DNA from: an uncultured Aquimarina sp.
Lineage (GTDB): Bacteria > Bacteroidota > Bacteroidia > Flavobacteriales > Flavobacteriaceae
Reading direction: 5' to 3'
DNA length: 64,000 nucleotides
Assembly: GCF_947500065.1 (NCBI RefSeq)
Contig: NZ_CANMQT010000005.1
Span: forward strand, 1-64,000
Under the pieces are notes generated by a model that was given only the letters and a program-made list of their open reading frames with translations, was not told the origin of the DNA and ran no database searches. Below, one piece after another: positions 35,977 to 43,925 of this stretch. Every line of letters begins with the position of its first letter. Positions within the stretch are counted from its first letter, which is position 1. The position numbers and the translations under genes were made by a program.

Positions 35977-36354
35977 ATGAAAGTTACAGTCGAAAAAAAT
36001 GAAAAGGTTGCCAATATGATATTTGCATCCATTTATCCTCTTTACCTGAATAGACTGGAGAAAAATGGAAGAACAAAAGAAGAACTCAATCAAGTAATTA
36101 AATGGTTCACTGGTTTTGATCAAGATGCTTTACAAGCACTTATTGAAGAAAAAGCAACCTTTAGAACATTTTTTCAAAAAGCTAAAATACACCCAAATGC
36201 ACACTTGATTAAAGGAGTCGTTTGTGGTTATCGAATTGAAGAAATAGAGGATGAATTTGAATTGTATAAACAATGTAGACGTATGGAAAAGCTGATTGAT
36301 GAATTAGCAAGAGGTCGTAAAATGGAGAAAATTTTGCGTGAAGAAAAAAAGTAG
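35977..36354 (+). CDS. DUF2200 family protein
   Basis: 125 residues from the ATG at 35977. The NMIFASIYPLYLNRLEKNGRTKEELNQVIKWFTGFDQ block and the PNAHLIKGVVCGYRIEEIED block are diagnostic of DUF2200. These are small proteins of unknown function that sometimes resemble antitoxin or YdhG-like partners. Earlier in-frame codons run through attC and are not used. Confidence 0.88.
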   Translation: MKVTVEKNEKVANMIFASIYPLYLNRLEKNGRTKEELNQVIKWFTGFDQDALQALIEEKATFRTFFQKAKIHPNAHLIKGVVCGYRIEEIEDEFELYKQCRRMEKLIDELARGRKMEKILREEKK

Positions 36355-36361
36355 AAAGTGG

Positions 36362-36413
36362 TACTAACAAAATCTAAACTGCATCAAAACACAGTTTGGT
36401 CAAAACGTTGTAA
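36362..36413 (+). repeat. attC-like site 38 (very short)
   Basis: A 52-bp site: CTAACAAAATCTAAACTGC / CAGTTTGGTCAAAACGTTG. R' is GTTGTAA at 36407-36413. Related short hairpin near 50056. Confidence 0.65.
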
Positions 36414-36429
36414 ATCATTTGAAAAATAA

Positions 36430-37077
36430 ATGAGAAATTTATTAATAGTACTTTTTGGAATTATACAATATTATAACTGTTATGCTGATGGGGGAAATGC
36501 TTACAGGTATAAAGTGGAAGCTAAATTTAATGGCTCTATAAACCTTACAGGTTATGTTTATCATTACACATATCGGGAACCTTATAATTCTAAAAAAACT
36601 TCTTTTTGTGATTATTTTCATAGTAATTTTAATAACACATTCATTATTTATACAGAAGTAAAATCTTTAAAATTAAGTGAATCATCTGAAATAGATTTTG
36701 CGTTAAATTCAAATAAAATCACATTTGATATCAAAGAAATACTAGATGTTTTTTTAATTAATAAACTTGAATTTCCTGTTGGAGATAGGATTCATATCCT
36801 AGATTCTAAAGTTGATTATGAATATTTACAAAAAGTACCACTAAATATAGATTCTGTCTATATCGAATGGATGGAAAATTGTAGTATCACATTAATAAAT
36901 TGGTCAGCTAAAAACAACATATCCAAAATAAAAAGTGAGGTTACTAAAGAGGTTAATGCATTTCATGATATAAAAAATGATATTCTTGATAATGAAATAA
37001 ACTCATACTATTCTAACTTAAAAAAAGAGTTATCAACGAAAAAAATAATCTTTGTTTATAGCTGCGAAGCTTTATAA
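36430..37077 (+). CDS. Exported hypothetical protein
   Basis: 215 residues with a signal peptide (MRNLLIVLFGIIQYYNCYAD) and a mature domain rich in Tyr, Asn and Ser with VYIEWMENCSITLINWS. Family unknown. Cassette ends GTTGTAAA / TTTACAAC. Confidence 0.73.
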   Translation: MRNLLIVLFGIIQYYNCYADGGNAYRYKVEAKFNGSINLTGYVYHYTYREPYNSKKTSFCDYFHSNFNNTFIIYTEVKSLKLSESSEIDFALNSNKITFDIKEILDVFLINKLEFPVGDRIHILDSKVDYEYLQKVPLNIDSVYIEWMENCSITLINWSAKNNISKIKSEVTKEVNAFHDIKNDILDNEINSYYSNLKKELSTKKIIFVYSCEAL

Positions 37078-37092
37078 AATTAAGACAACCGT

Positions 37093-37291
37093 TTACAACA
37101 TTATATATGTTATCATAGCAGCTAAGTGATGAATCGAATGGTTGTCGTATTTTTGATAAGGCGCAATGCCTGTTCAAAGAAAAAGCTAGCAACCTATACG
37201 CACCTGCACGCCATCCGACAGGTAGGCAGAGAAAAATCAAAAAACAAGGTAACGTTTTGCACAGCCGCGACACATATATTAAACGTTGTAG
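37093..37291 (+). repeat. attC-like site 39 (A family with degraded palindrome)
   Basis: R'' is TTACAAC and R' is GTTGTAG at 37285-37291. A degraded nested palindrome is near 37202-37230. Confidence 0.82.
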
Positions 37292-37398
37292 CTCATTAAA
37301 TAACAACCCAATATTCATATACGACGATTCAGAAGAAAAACATAATTAGACTCAATAAGTTATTGGAACTTGCAAGCGTCAAATTAAAAAAACAAATT

Positions 37399-37977
37399 AT
37401 GAAACCAAAAACCCTATGTCTAATTGGATTATTTTTTTTCGTTACCAGTTACATATTTTTTTCCCAAGGTTCGTTAAGTGAACAAAAACATATTGATTTA
37501 GCTCACTGGTTTAATTTGATTGGAGCTGTACTACTAATCAATTTTAATAAAGTATTTCCAAAGAATAGACTAAATTCCATTGCATCAGTTTTGACAGCAA
37601 TAGGAGTTATTGCCCACATTGGACTTTGTACTATTGATTTTATTATGTGGAGCTTCGGAAATGATAATGTCGGAAGGAATGACTTAAGTGAACAAATTAG
37701 TAATACACCACTAATTCTATATCCATTTGTGATTATCGGACCATCTTTCCTTTTTATTGGACTAGCGGCACACGCTTTGAATTTTATCAAAATAAATCCT
37801 ATTAGTTCTCTTATGGTAATAATTGGTGGGCCATTTGTTGGACTCTCATATTTTATTTGGAATAATGGAATTTTAATGTTAATCAGTTGTATTATTTTTG
37901 CATCTGGATTAGGGATACTTCTATACAGAAATGAAATACAAAATGTAAAGAATAACGAGCTACAACAACAAATATGA
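37399..37977 (+). CDS. Integral membrane protein
   Basis: About 192 residues with six hydrophobic segments beginning MKPKTLCLIGLFFFVTSYIF. The family resembles DUF998-type membrane proteins only loosely. The stop codon lies inside the attC, so the tail NELQQQI comes from R''. Cassette ends GTTGTAGCTC / GAGCTACAAC match over 10 bp. Confidence 0.77.
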   Translation: MKPKTLCLIGLFFFVTSYIFFSQGSLSEQKHIDLAHWFNLIGAVLLINFNKVFPKNRLNSIASVLTAIGVIAHIGLCTIDFIMWSFGNDNVGRNDLSEQISNTPLILYPFVIIGPSFLFIGLAAHALNFIKINPISSLMVIIGGPFVGLSYFIWNNGILMLISCIIFASGLGILLYRNEIQNVKNNELQQQI

Positions 37978-38155
37978 TGTCATAACAGCTAAGTGATGAA
38001 TCGAATGGTTATTGCATTTTTGGTAAAGCGCAATGCTTGCTCAAAAGAAAAATTAGTAATCACTGCACCTGCCTGCCATCCACCAGGTATGCGGCGATAA
38101 ATTGATTGATCAAGGTGTACTTGCCTTTCTTCTATTCATATATTTGGCGTTGTAA
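37960..38155 (+). repeat. attC-like site 40, degraded A/C chimera
   Basis: The left arm AAATATGATGTCATAACAG has drifted from the A consensus; the right end is C family (TATTTGGCGTTG). R' is GTTGTAA at 38149-38155. A degraded palindrome is at 38066. Confidence 0.75.
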
Positions 38156-38180
38156 ACAAGCTGAAAAAAATCGATAAATA

Positions 38181-38777
38181 ATGAAAAAGACTTTAAATGA
38201 TTTAACTAAAGAGGATTGGAACACACTTTTTCCAATTGAATTGGTTAATCATAATCCCGAATGGAAAAATATTTATGAAAACGAAAGGAAAAGAATTATT
38301 GAAAAAGTCGGGAATGAAACAATCTTGCGAATAGAACACTTTGGGAGTTCTTCTATTCCGAGTATTAAATCAAAACCATATATCGATTTGATGATTGAAA
38401 TATCAAAAGAAATGTTATTTGACGAAAATCTAATCGCAAAATTTACAGAATTAGGGTATTCGCATTTTGTGGTTCCAGCCAGAGAAAATATTGAGGCATA
38501 CTCTTCTTTAGGAAAAGGATATAATGTGGATGGAACAAAAGAACAGATTTTTCATATTCATATGTGCCCAAAAGATAATGTGATGTGGAAACAAATTGAG
38601 TTTCGGAACTTCTTGAATTCTAACCCCGAAAGAGCGAAACAATATGAAAATCTAAAAATAGAATTAGCCACTAAATTTAAAAATGACAGAGGTTCTTATG
38701 TTCTTGGAAAGACCGATTTTATCAATGAAACTTTGGACATAATCAGCAGAAAGGCCAGCGCACAACAAGACATATAA
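38181..38777 (+). CDS. GrpB/UPF0157 family protein
   Basis: 198 residues. GrpB signature: LVNHNPEWKNIYENERKRI, IEHFGSSSIPSIKSKPYIDLMIEI (a nucleotidyltransferase-like core) and NVDGTKEQIFHIHMCPKDN. Function in bacteria unclear. The last codons (AQQDI) fall in the attC. Cassette ends match poorly (GTTGTAAAC versus GCGCACAAC). Confidence 0.9.
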   Translation: MKKTLNDLTKEDWNTLFPIELVNHNPEWKNIYENERKRIIEKVGNETILRIEHFGSSSIPSIKSKPYIDLMIEISKEMLFDENLIAKFTELGYSHFVVPARENIEAYSSLGKGYNVDGTKEQIFHIHMCPKDNVMWKQIEFRNFLNSNPERAKQYENLKIELATKFKNDRGSYVLGKTDFINETLDIISRKASAQQDI

Positions 38778-38936
38778 AATCAGAACAAAGTTTAGTGCTA
38801 GATCGAAAGGTCATTCCTTTTTTGTGATGGCGATAGATTTTCATAAATTGAACCTGTTATCTGCCAGGTATACAGAGATAAATCGATTGGTCAAGGTGTA
38901 CTTGCCTTGCTTCGATTCATGTATTTGGCGTTGTCC
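38760..38936 (+). repeat. attC-like site 41 (C family, partly degraded)
   Basis: R'' is GCACAAC. The right arm ends ATTCATGTATTTGGCGTTG. R' is GTTGTCC at 38930-38936. Confidence 0.75.
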
Positions 38937-38949
38937 TTAATAATTGAAA

Positions 38950-39480
38950 ATGATAATTGAAACGGAAAGATTGATTTTGAGAGAAATGGTCATGGATGAT
39001 GCTCAGGATATGCTCCGGCTACATTCAAATCATCAAGTTCAGAAGTACACTGGAGAAAATATTATTACTTCACTGGAAGAGATTAATAATAAGATAAAAG
39101 AATTCCAATCCAGAGACAAAAATCGTGGATTTGGTAGGTGGGTTACTATTCTAAAAAAAGAGAAGCAATTTGTAGGCTGGGCAGGTTTAGCATATTTGCC
39201 TGAATTTGATGAAGTTGACCTTGGTTATAGATTTTTACCTGAATATTGGGGTTTAGGTATAGCAACGGAAGCATCTCATGCTATTTTGACTTATGGATTT
39301 GAATCTCTCAAATTGAAGAAGATAATTGCAATTGCAATGAAAGAAAATAAATCATCGATCAAAGTAATGGAAAAAGTTGGTATGGAATTCGACAAATTTG
39401 CTCCCTATGAACCTGGCAGTGAAGATGCTGCCTGGTATTGGTGTAACAAAAAACTTATCATAAAAAATAAAGCCCATTAA
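38950..39480 (+). CDS. GNAT-family N-acetyltransferase (RimJ/RimL type)
   Basis: About 176 residues. MIIETERLILREMVMDDAQDM opening, acetyl-CoA loop in YLGYRFLPEYWGLGIATEA (Q/RxxGxG/A) near 95, and KENKSSIKVMEKVGMEF near 140. It probably acetylates an amine of a protein, amino acid or small molecule. Shares a fused cassette (38931-40201) with the next gene, because only an R' relic at 39500-39508 remains between them. Confidence 0.9.
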   Translation: MIIETERLILREMVMDDAQDMLRLHSNHQVQKYTGENIITSLEEINNKIKEFQSRDKNRGFGRWVTILKKEKQFVGWAGLAYLPEFDEVDLGYRFLPEYWGLGIATEASHAILTYGFESLKLKKIIAIAMKENKSSIKVMEKVGMEFDKFAPYEPGSEDAAWYWCNKKLIIKNKAH

Positions 39481-39525
39481 AATGCACCTTACTCAAACTG
39501 TCAGGTAATATTTAAAACGACATTT

Positions 39526-40056
39526 ATGAAACCAATTACAAAATTGTACTTAAAGACCTTTTTATTTACAGGAATACCATATGGACTAATTATGCTGGGT
39601 TTTGATTTAGCGGATGGCGAAGGATTTAGATTATGGAAATACTTATTTATGACTTTCTTTTTTGGAATTACTATGTCTTTAATTTTAGTGTCTTTTCATC
39701 AATACAGACTTAAAAAGAACGGAATTCAGGAAATTTCCAATGATAACATAAGAGTAAATCAATCGATAAATCTGAAAACAGGATTGAATAAAACGGACCT
39801 CATTAAAAAATTAAAAACCGACCCAATTATTGGAAAGATGAAGATGAAGGAAATTGAAAATGGAATCTTATTAAAGTCAGGTATCTCTTGGAAATCTTGG
39901 GGCGAAGAAATCAAAATTATGCTGAAATCTGAAAAAGAAAGTGATTTTGAATATATAATTTCAAGTAGTCCGAAATTAAAAACAACGTTAGTAGATTATG
40001 GAAAAAACCTTGAAAATGTATACCGGATAGAAAACGTAATAAAAAACGTTACCTAA
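39526..40056 (+). CDS. Membrane protein of unknown function
   Basis: 176 residues with two N-terminal transmembrane helices (about 8-25 and 38-55) and a cytosolic domain with alternating LKTDPIIGKMKMKEIENG and GISWKSWGEEIKI. The C-terminus overlaps R'' of the following site. Confidence 0.72.
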   Translation: MKPITKLYLKTFLFTGIPYGLIMLGFDLADGEGFRLWKYLFMTFFFGITMSLILVSFHQYRLKKNGIQEISNDNIRVNQSINLKTGLNKTDLIKKLKTDPIIGKMKMKEIENGILLKSGISWKSWGEEIKIMLKSEKESDFEYIISSSPKLKTTLVDYGKNLENVYRIENVIKNVT

Positions 40057-40207
40057 CGCTATATATATGTCATAGAATAGAAAGGTCTTTGTATATGTAT
40101 GATGGCTCAATATTTACTCGAAAAAAAAACAGCAACCAATTCGCAAGAATAATGGAAAAATAAGGTAACATTTCTGTCCCTTACGACACATACTTATAAC
40201 GTTGTGT
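40051..40207 (+). repeat. attC-like site 42 (degraded A family)
   Basis: R'' is ACCTAAC and R' is GTTGTGT at 40201-40207. The left arm is shortened and the loop is AT-rich. Confidence 0.75.
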
Positions 40208-40226
40208 GCCATATCCAAACTAACGA

Positions 40227-40709
40227 ATGGAAAAAGAAAAAATATTAGAATTAATAAAAAAAGCTGAAAGTCTTACTCCTAAAAAAGTGGAGATGGATTT
40301 AGAACCAATAGATGGATTTCCAGATGTTCCTAACTGGCACAAATATGAATCTGATATATGGAGAATTGGAGAGGAAATAAGACAAATAATCATTACGAAA
40401 AAAACATTAAGAAAAGACGAAGAAATAAATGACTTAATTATCAAGTTTTGCCTGAATAAAAACTCAAAACGAGGAAGGCAATCATTTATATTATTGTTAG
40501 GATATAAGCATTTATCTAAATATGCTTCTCAATTGATTAATATGATTAATGACAAATTTGTAAATGGACAAATAATTGATACGGTATACAAAATGCAAGC
40601 AGTAGGATTTGAAAAAGAAATTAGACCATTCTTGACTGACAAACATATCTGGATTAGAAAATTGGCAATAAAATATATAGAAAAATACGGTACACAACGC
40701 GATGTATAA
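40227..40709 (+). CDS. HEAT-repeat-like hypothetical protein
   Basis: 160 residues, all helical. The C-terminal half reads like HEAT/PBS-lyase repeats (YASQLINMINDKFVNGQIID, FEKEIRPFLTDKHIWIRKLAIKYIEKYG). Likely a protein-binding scaffold. The stop lies just after R'' of its attC. Cassette ends GTTGTGT / ACACAAC. Confidence 0.7.
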   Translation: MEKEKILELIKKAESLTPKKVEMDLEPIDGFPDVPNWHKYESDIWRIGEEIRQIIITKKTLRKDEEINDLIIKFCLNKNSKRGRQSFILLLGYKHLSKYASQLINMINDKFVNGQIIDTVYKMQAVGFEKEIRPFLTDKHIWIRKLAIKYIEKYGTQRDV

Positions 40710-40787
40710 AACATTAATGGTAAGTGATAAATCGAAAAGTTAGTATTTTTTTTTGCACGCCACTGCTCATACACAAAACCGTTATAA
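40692..40787 (+). repeat. attC-like site 43 (short F family)
   Basis: A 96-bp F-type site (GATGTATAAAACATTAATGG / CACTGCTCATACACAAAACC). R' is GTTATAA at 40781-40787. Confidence 0.75.
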
Positions 40788-40809
40788 CCAATTAAACTAA
40801 AAAATATTA

Positions 40810-41655
40810 ATGGGAACTTGGGGAACTGGAATTTCATCAAATGATATTTATGAAGACATCAACTATGAGTTTTTCGAACTCTATAATGACGGAATGGAAG
40901 TTATTGACATTACCAAGAAACTTATTGCAGAAAACGAAGAGTTAATTGATTCTTACGAAGATCAAAACAACTTTTGGATAACAATTGCTAAATGTCAATG
41001 GGAATGTAAAGCACTTGATGAAGAAATTTATCAAAAGGTTAAAGAACTAATTGAGTCTGACAAAGATATTGAATTGTGGAAAGAACTTGAAGCTTCTAAA
41101 TCAGACTTAACCAAAAGAAAAAAAAACCTAAATCACTTTTTAACTAAAATTTCTGAAGACAAAAAAAGTGCTAGAAAAAGAAAAAAGAAAGTATCTCGGA
41201 ATGCTATTTTTGAGAAAGGAGCTTGTTTGATTTTTAAACTATCTGATGGAGATTATTGTGGCGCATTTGTACTTGAATCCGAAAAAAACACGGAACTTGG
41301 GTTGAATCTTATAGTTACCACAGATATAAAAAAAACAGATAAACCTACCTTGAAGGATTTTGAAAAAGCCAAAGTTTTATTGGCTCTAACTCAACAAATG
41401 TTGACCGAGTATGTCCCAAAAGAAAAAATCAACTGGTATTACGCTCAACATTTCAAAAAAACAGAAACTGAATTCGAAATTATCGGACAACTAAAAGTTG
41501 ACAAATATTATTACTCTTCCAAAGACTATCAAAGTTTTTCTAATTGGGATAATCTAGTACTTTTTCAAGATTCTTTTTACTCAGACTATGAAAATAATAA
41601 GTGTAATGTAAATGTAAAATTGAGCAGCTTAAGAAAAAAAACAAAATGGCTATAA
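40810..41655 (+). CDS. DUF4259 domain-containing protein
   Basis: 281 residues. The opening MGTWGTGISSNDIYEDINYEFFELYNDG is characteristic of DUF4259. After a coiled-coil, highly charged middle (about 95-130) comes a second domain with GACLIFKLSDGDYCGAFVL. Function unknown. The last codon overlaps R'' (CTATAAC). Confidence 0.88.
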   Translation: MGTWGTGISSNDIYEDINYEFFELYNDGMEVIDITKKLIAENEELIDSYEDQNNFWITIAKCQWECKALDEEIYQKVKELIESDKDIELWKELEASKSDLTKRKKNLNHFLTKISEDKKSARKRKKKVSRNAIFEKGACLIFKLSDGDYCGAFVLESEKNTELGLNLIVTTDIKKTDKPTLKDFEKAKVLLALTQQMLTEYVPKEKINWYYAQHFKKTETEFEIIGQLKVDKYYYSSKDYQSFSNWDNLVLFQDSFYSDYENNKCNVNVKLSSLRKKTKWL

Positions 41656-41851
41656 CAACATATATGAAATCAGAATAAAGTGTAGTGCCAGATAGAAAGG
41701 TTATTTCCTTTTTGCGATGGCGCTGGATACTTAGTCGGGCTGAGCACAGGCTTTTATAAATTGAACCTGCCTACCTAGTGGATGGCAGGGATAAATCGAT
41801 TGATTCAGGTATACTTGCCTTGCTCTAATTCTTATATTTGACACTATGCAT
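41650..41851 (+). repeat. attC-like site 44 (C family, decayed crossover)
   Basis: R'' CTATAAC is intact, but the right end reads ATATTTGACACTATGCATAA where ATATTTGGCGTTGTGCATAA would be expected. The crossover GTT is lost. A reversed palindrome relic lies at 41764-41791. Confidence 0.72.
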
Positions 41852-42502
41852 AATTTGAAAAAAATGAAGAAAATATTAATAGTTACAATTTTATTATTAA
41901 TAAACTATGTTGGATTTACTCAAATAAAAAACTCTAAATCAAAAGATATTTACACAGAGGTCCAAAAATTTATAAAGAATAAACAATGGAAACAAGCTGA
42001 ACAAAACCTGAATACTCTGTTAAAATTATATCCTAATAGTGCTGTTCTATATTTTAAACGAGGTTATGTTCTTGAGATGGACTTGAGATATGAAGAATGC
42101 ATACGTGATTTTTCAAAAGCAATTTCTTTGAAGCCAGAAATGCGCACTGCAAGAACTAATCGTGGTTTTGCCTATCGTAAATTAGGTGAGTATGAAAAGG
42201 CAATTACCGATTTTACAGCTGAGATTACAGTAAATCCTAGCGCATATTCATACGAACATCGAAGTCTAGTTTATTATCTATCTAAAGATTATGAAAAAGC
42301 ATTAATAGATATTAACAAATCGATTGATCAAGCCCCTAAAAACCCAATTGCTTATAAAACCAGAGCCTTAATTTATAAAGCAATTGATTTTAAAGAAAAA
42401 GCTTGTAAGGATAGACAAAAAGCCATGAAGTTAAAAATTTTAAAAAAATATCCAAAATATAAAACTGACATTTCGCAACTGAAGATATATTGTAAATCAT
42501 GA
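41846..42502 (+). CDS. Secreted TPR protein
   Basis: 218 residues (start possibly at 41864). Signal peptide ending NYVGFTQ, then about four TPR units (AEQNLNTLLKLYPNSAVLYFKRG, CIRDFSKAISLKPEMRTARTNRG and so on). Related in organisation to the TPR cassette at 13757. The upstream recombination core is decayed, so the gene is likely immobilised. Confidence 0.88.
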   Translation: MHNLKKMKKILIVTILLLINYVGFTQIKNSKSKDIYTEVQKFIKNKQWKQAEQNLNTLLKLYPNSAVLYFKRGYVLEMDLRYEECIRDFSKAISLKPEMRTARTNRGFAYRKLGEYEKAITDFTAEITVNPSAYSYEHRSLVYYLSKDYEKALIDINKSIDQAPKNPIAYKTRALIYKAIDFKEKACKDRQKAMKLKILKKYPKYKTDISQLKIYCKS

Positions 42503-42720
42503 AAACTATGCACAACAAAAAACTGAGTTAAAAAACAAGTTCTAAGTTAATTTTGATTTAAAACTCTCATCATAAAGCAACTCAGGCTTTGCTATAGAAA
42601 AAGTTTTTTTCTTATTTTTAAAACAAAACTAAAAAACGTCAAAAGTTTTTACTTGTGTTGGCTGGAAATTCTTTAAATTTCTGCGCTGCACTAATCATAA
42701 CCTGACCATTATCTCTTTTT
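42503..42720. other. Decayed intercassette region
   Basis: Begins ACTATGCACAAC (an R''-like box that would pair with a GTTGTGCATA start) and ends CATTATCTC before the next gene. The middle is AT-rich with no gene. Reads as an eroded attC. Confidence 0.5.
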
Positions 42721-43371
42721 ATGAAAAAAAACTTCGGAAATTTTATTTTTATTTTAATTCTAGCATTTGGTCAATATATTTTTGGGCAAAACATAGTTGG
42801 AACTAAATCTTTTGAAACCGAAGATGAAGAAACGATTAAATTGTTACCTGACAACAGGGTGTTATTTGAGGTAAGCGAAAGAATTAGTTATCCAGACAGT
42901 ACCAATATAATTGGAACAACCTCTGACGGAAAAAAGATATGTGGTTTAAGAATTTCTAATGTGATTCATCAAAGCTATGGAACGTATGAAATAGTGGACT
43001 CGACCTTAATAATGGACTTTAAGTACGAGAACCCAATTGAGGACTTGAAAATTATTTCCCTGAATGAAAAAGAAAAAAAGAATAAACATAAATTAAACAT
43101 CATAAAGAATTTAGATACCAATCATGATTTAAAAGTTTATCAAGATGACAAGGAATTATGTCATATTTTATGGTTATCTGACAAGTGTAAAATTTTTATT
43201 GACAGTACTAAAAAACCTTTAGTATTTAACTATAATGGAAATCTAAAAAGTATTACACTTGATTCTCTGATGGATACAATAATTGAAGTAAGAATTAATG
43301 ATTTAAAAGGTAATAATCAAATCAAAGACGAACGTTTGACTTTTAAACTTAATCAACTCACAGAAAAATAA
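42721..43371 (+). CDS. Exported hypothetical protein
   Basis: 216 residues with a signal peptide (MKKNFGNFIFILILAFGQYIFGQN) followed by a beta-rich domain containing DGKKICGLRIS. Family unknown. Composition resembles the lipoprotein and secreted cargo of the array. Confidence 0.75.
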   Translation: MKKNFGNFIFILILAFGQYIFGQNIVGTKSFETEDEETIKLLPDNRVLFEVSERISYPDSTNIIGTTSDGKKICGLRISNVIHQSYGTYEIVDSTLIMDFKYENPIEDLKIISLNEKEKKNKHKLNIIKNLDTNHDLKVYQDDKELCHILWLSDKCKIFIDSTKKPLVFNYNGNLKSITLDSLMDTIIEVRINDLKGNNQIKDERLTFKLNQLTEK

Positions 43372-43453
43372 CAAGAGAAATTAGTGCTTTAGAAACCTGT
43401 ATTCCTCTTCTTTAGAAAATCAAGTAAAAATATCACTAAATTAGAGTGTATAT

Positions 43454-43900
43454 TTGAATTTAAACTTAAAAGGAGGTATGACCATTTCTGAATTAACAAA
43501 GAAAATTAACTCTCATCTTAAGGAGAATAATAATTTGAGAGAATTTAAAAATCAATTAGAAAGTTTCAATTTCGATTCAATTTCTGAGTTTGTAGAATTT
43601 GATCCTGAAAATTATAAAAAAATAATACTTCATCAGGTTGATCAATTTGAAATAATTTTGATTTGTTGGCTTCCGAATCAGCAAACACCTGAACATAGGC
43701 ATCCGGAAAACGGGTGTCTAATGAAATTGTATAAGGGGAAATTGAAAGATATTAGAAGAACAGAAGAAGGAGCGTTTGAAACAATTGTTAATGAAAATGA
43801 AATTACATACATTGAAGGAGGCGAAATTCATATGATATCTAATATGGAAGAAAATTCTGTTTCACTACATATTTACTCTCCTGGTAAATTTTATAATTGA
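43454..43900 (+). CDS. Cysteine dioxygenase-like cupin protein
   Basis: 148 residues (start uncertain). CDO-type cupin: HRHPENGCLMKLYKGKL supplies the His-x-His iron ligands, with a third His in GEIHMISNMEENSVSLHIYSPG. It probably oxidises cysteine or another thiol to the sulfinate. Followed by an attC-like palindrome at 43926. Confidence 0.82.
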   Translation: MNLNLKGGMTISELTKKINSHLKENNNLREFKNQLESFNFDSISEFVEFDPENYKKIILHQVDQFEIILICWLPNQQTPEHRHPENGCLMKLYKGKLKDIRRTEEGAFETIVNENEITYIEGGEIHMISNMEENSVSLHIYSPGKFYN

Positions 43901-43925
43901 TTTTAATTTGGAAATAAAATACTCT

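Larger units (their letters stand above)
1..42500 (+). mobile_element. Integron-type gene-cassette array (no integrase in window)
   Basis: About 44 attC-like sites alternate with short, mostly single-gene, same-strand cassettes. Each cassette starts with the last six bases of a GTTNNNN box and ends with its own palindromic site, whose first bases are the reverse complement of the cassette start. Examples are GTTACCCATA at 3010 with TATGGGTAAC before 3629, and GTTGTAGCTC at 37285 with GAGCTACAAC before 37966. This end pairing is what integrase-made cassettes show. The array runs off the left edge. No tyrosine recombinase is visible, so it is either the interior of a chromosomal integron or an integrase-less attC cluster. 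Polarity places attI and any integrase to the left. The right edge is blurred by decayed sites. Confidence 0.85.

Noticed and set aside
1..42500. Regular repeats suggesting a CRISPR array
   Set aside because: Repeats are 50-200 bp imperfect palindromes in several families separated by whole genes of variable size, not 25-40 bp repeats with short spacers, and no cas genes are visible.
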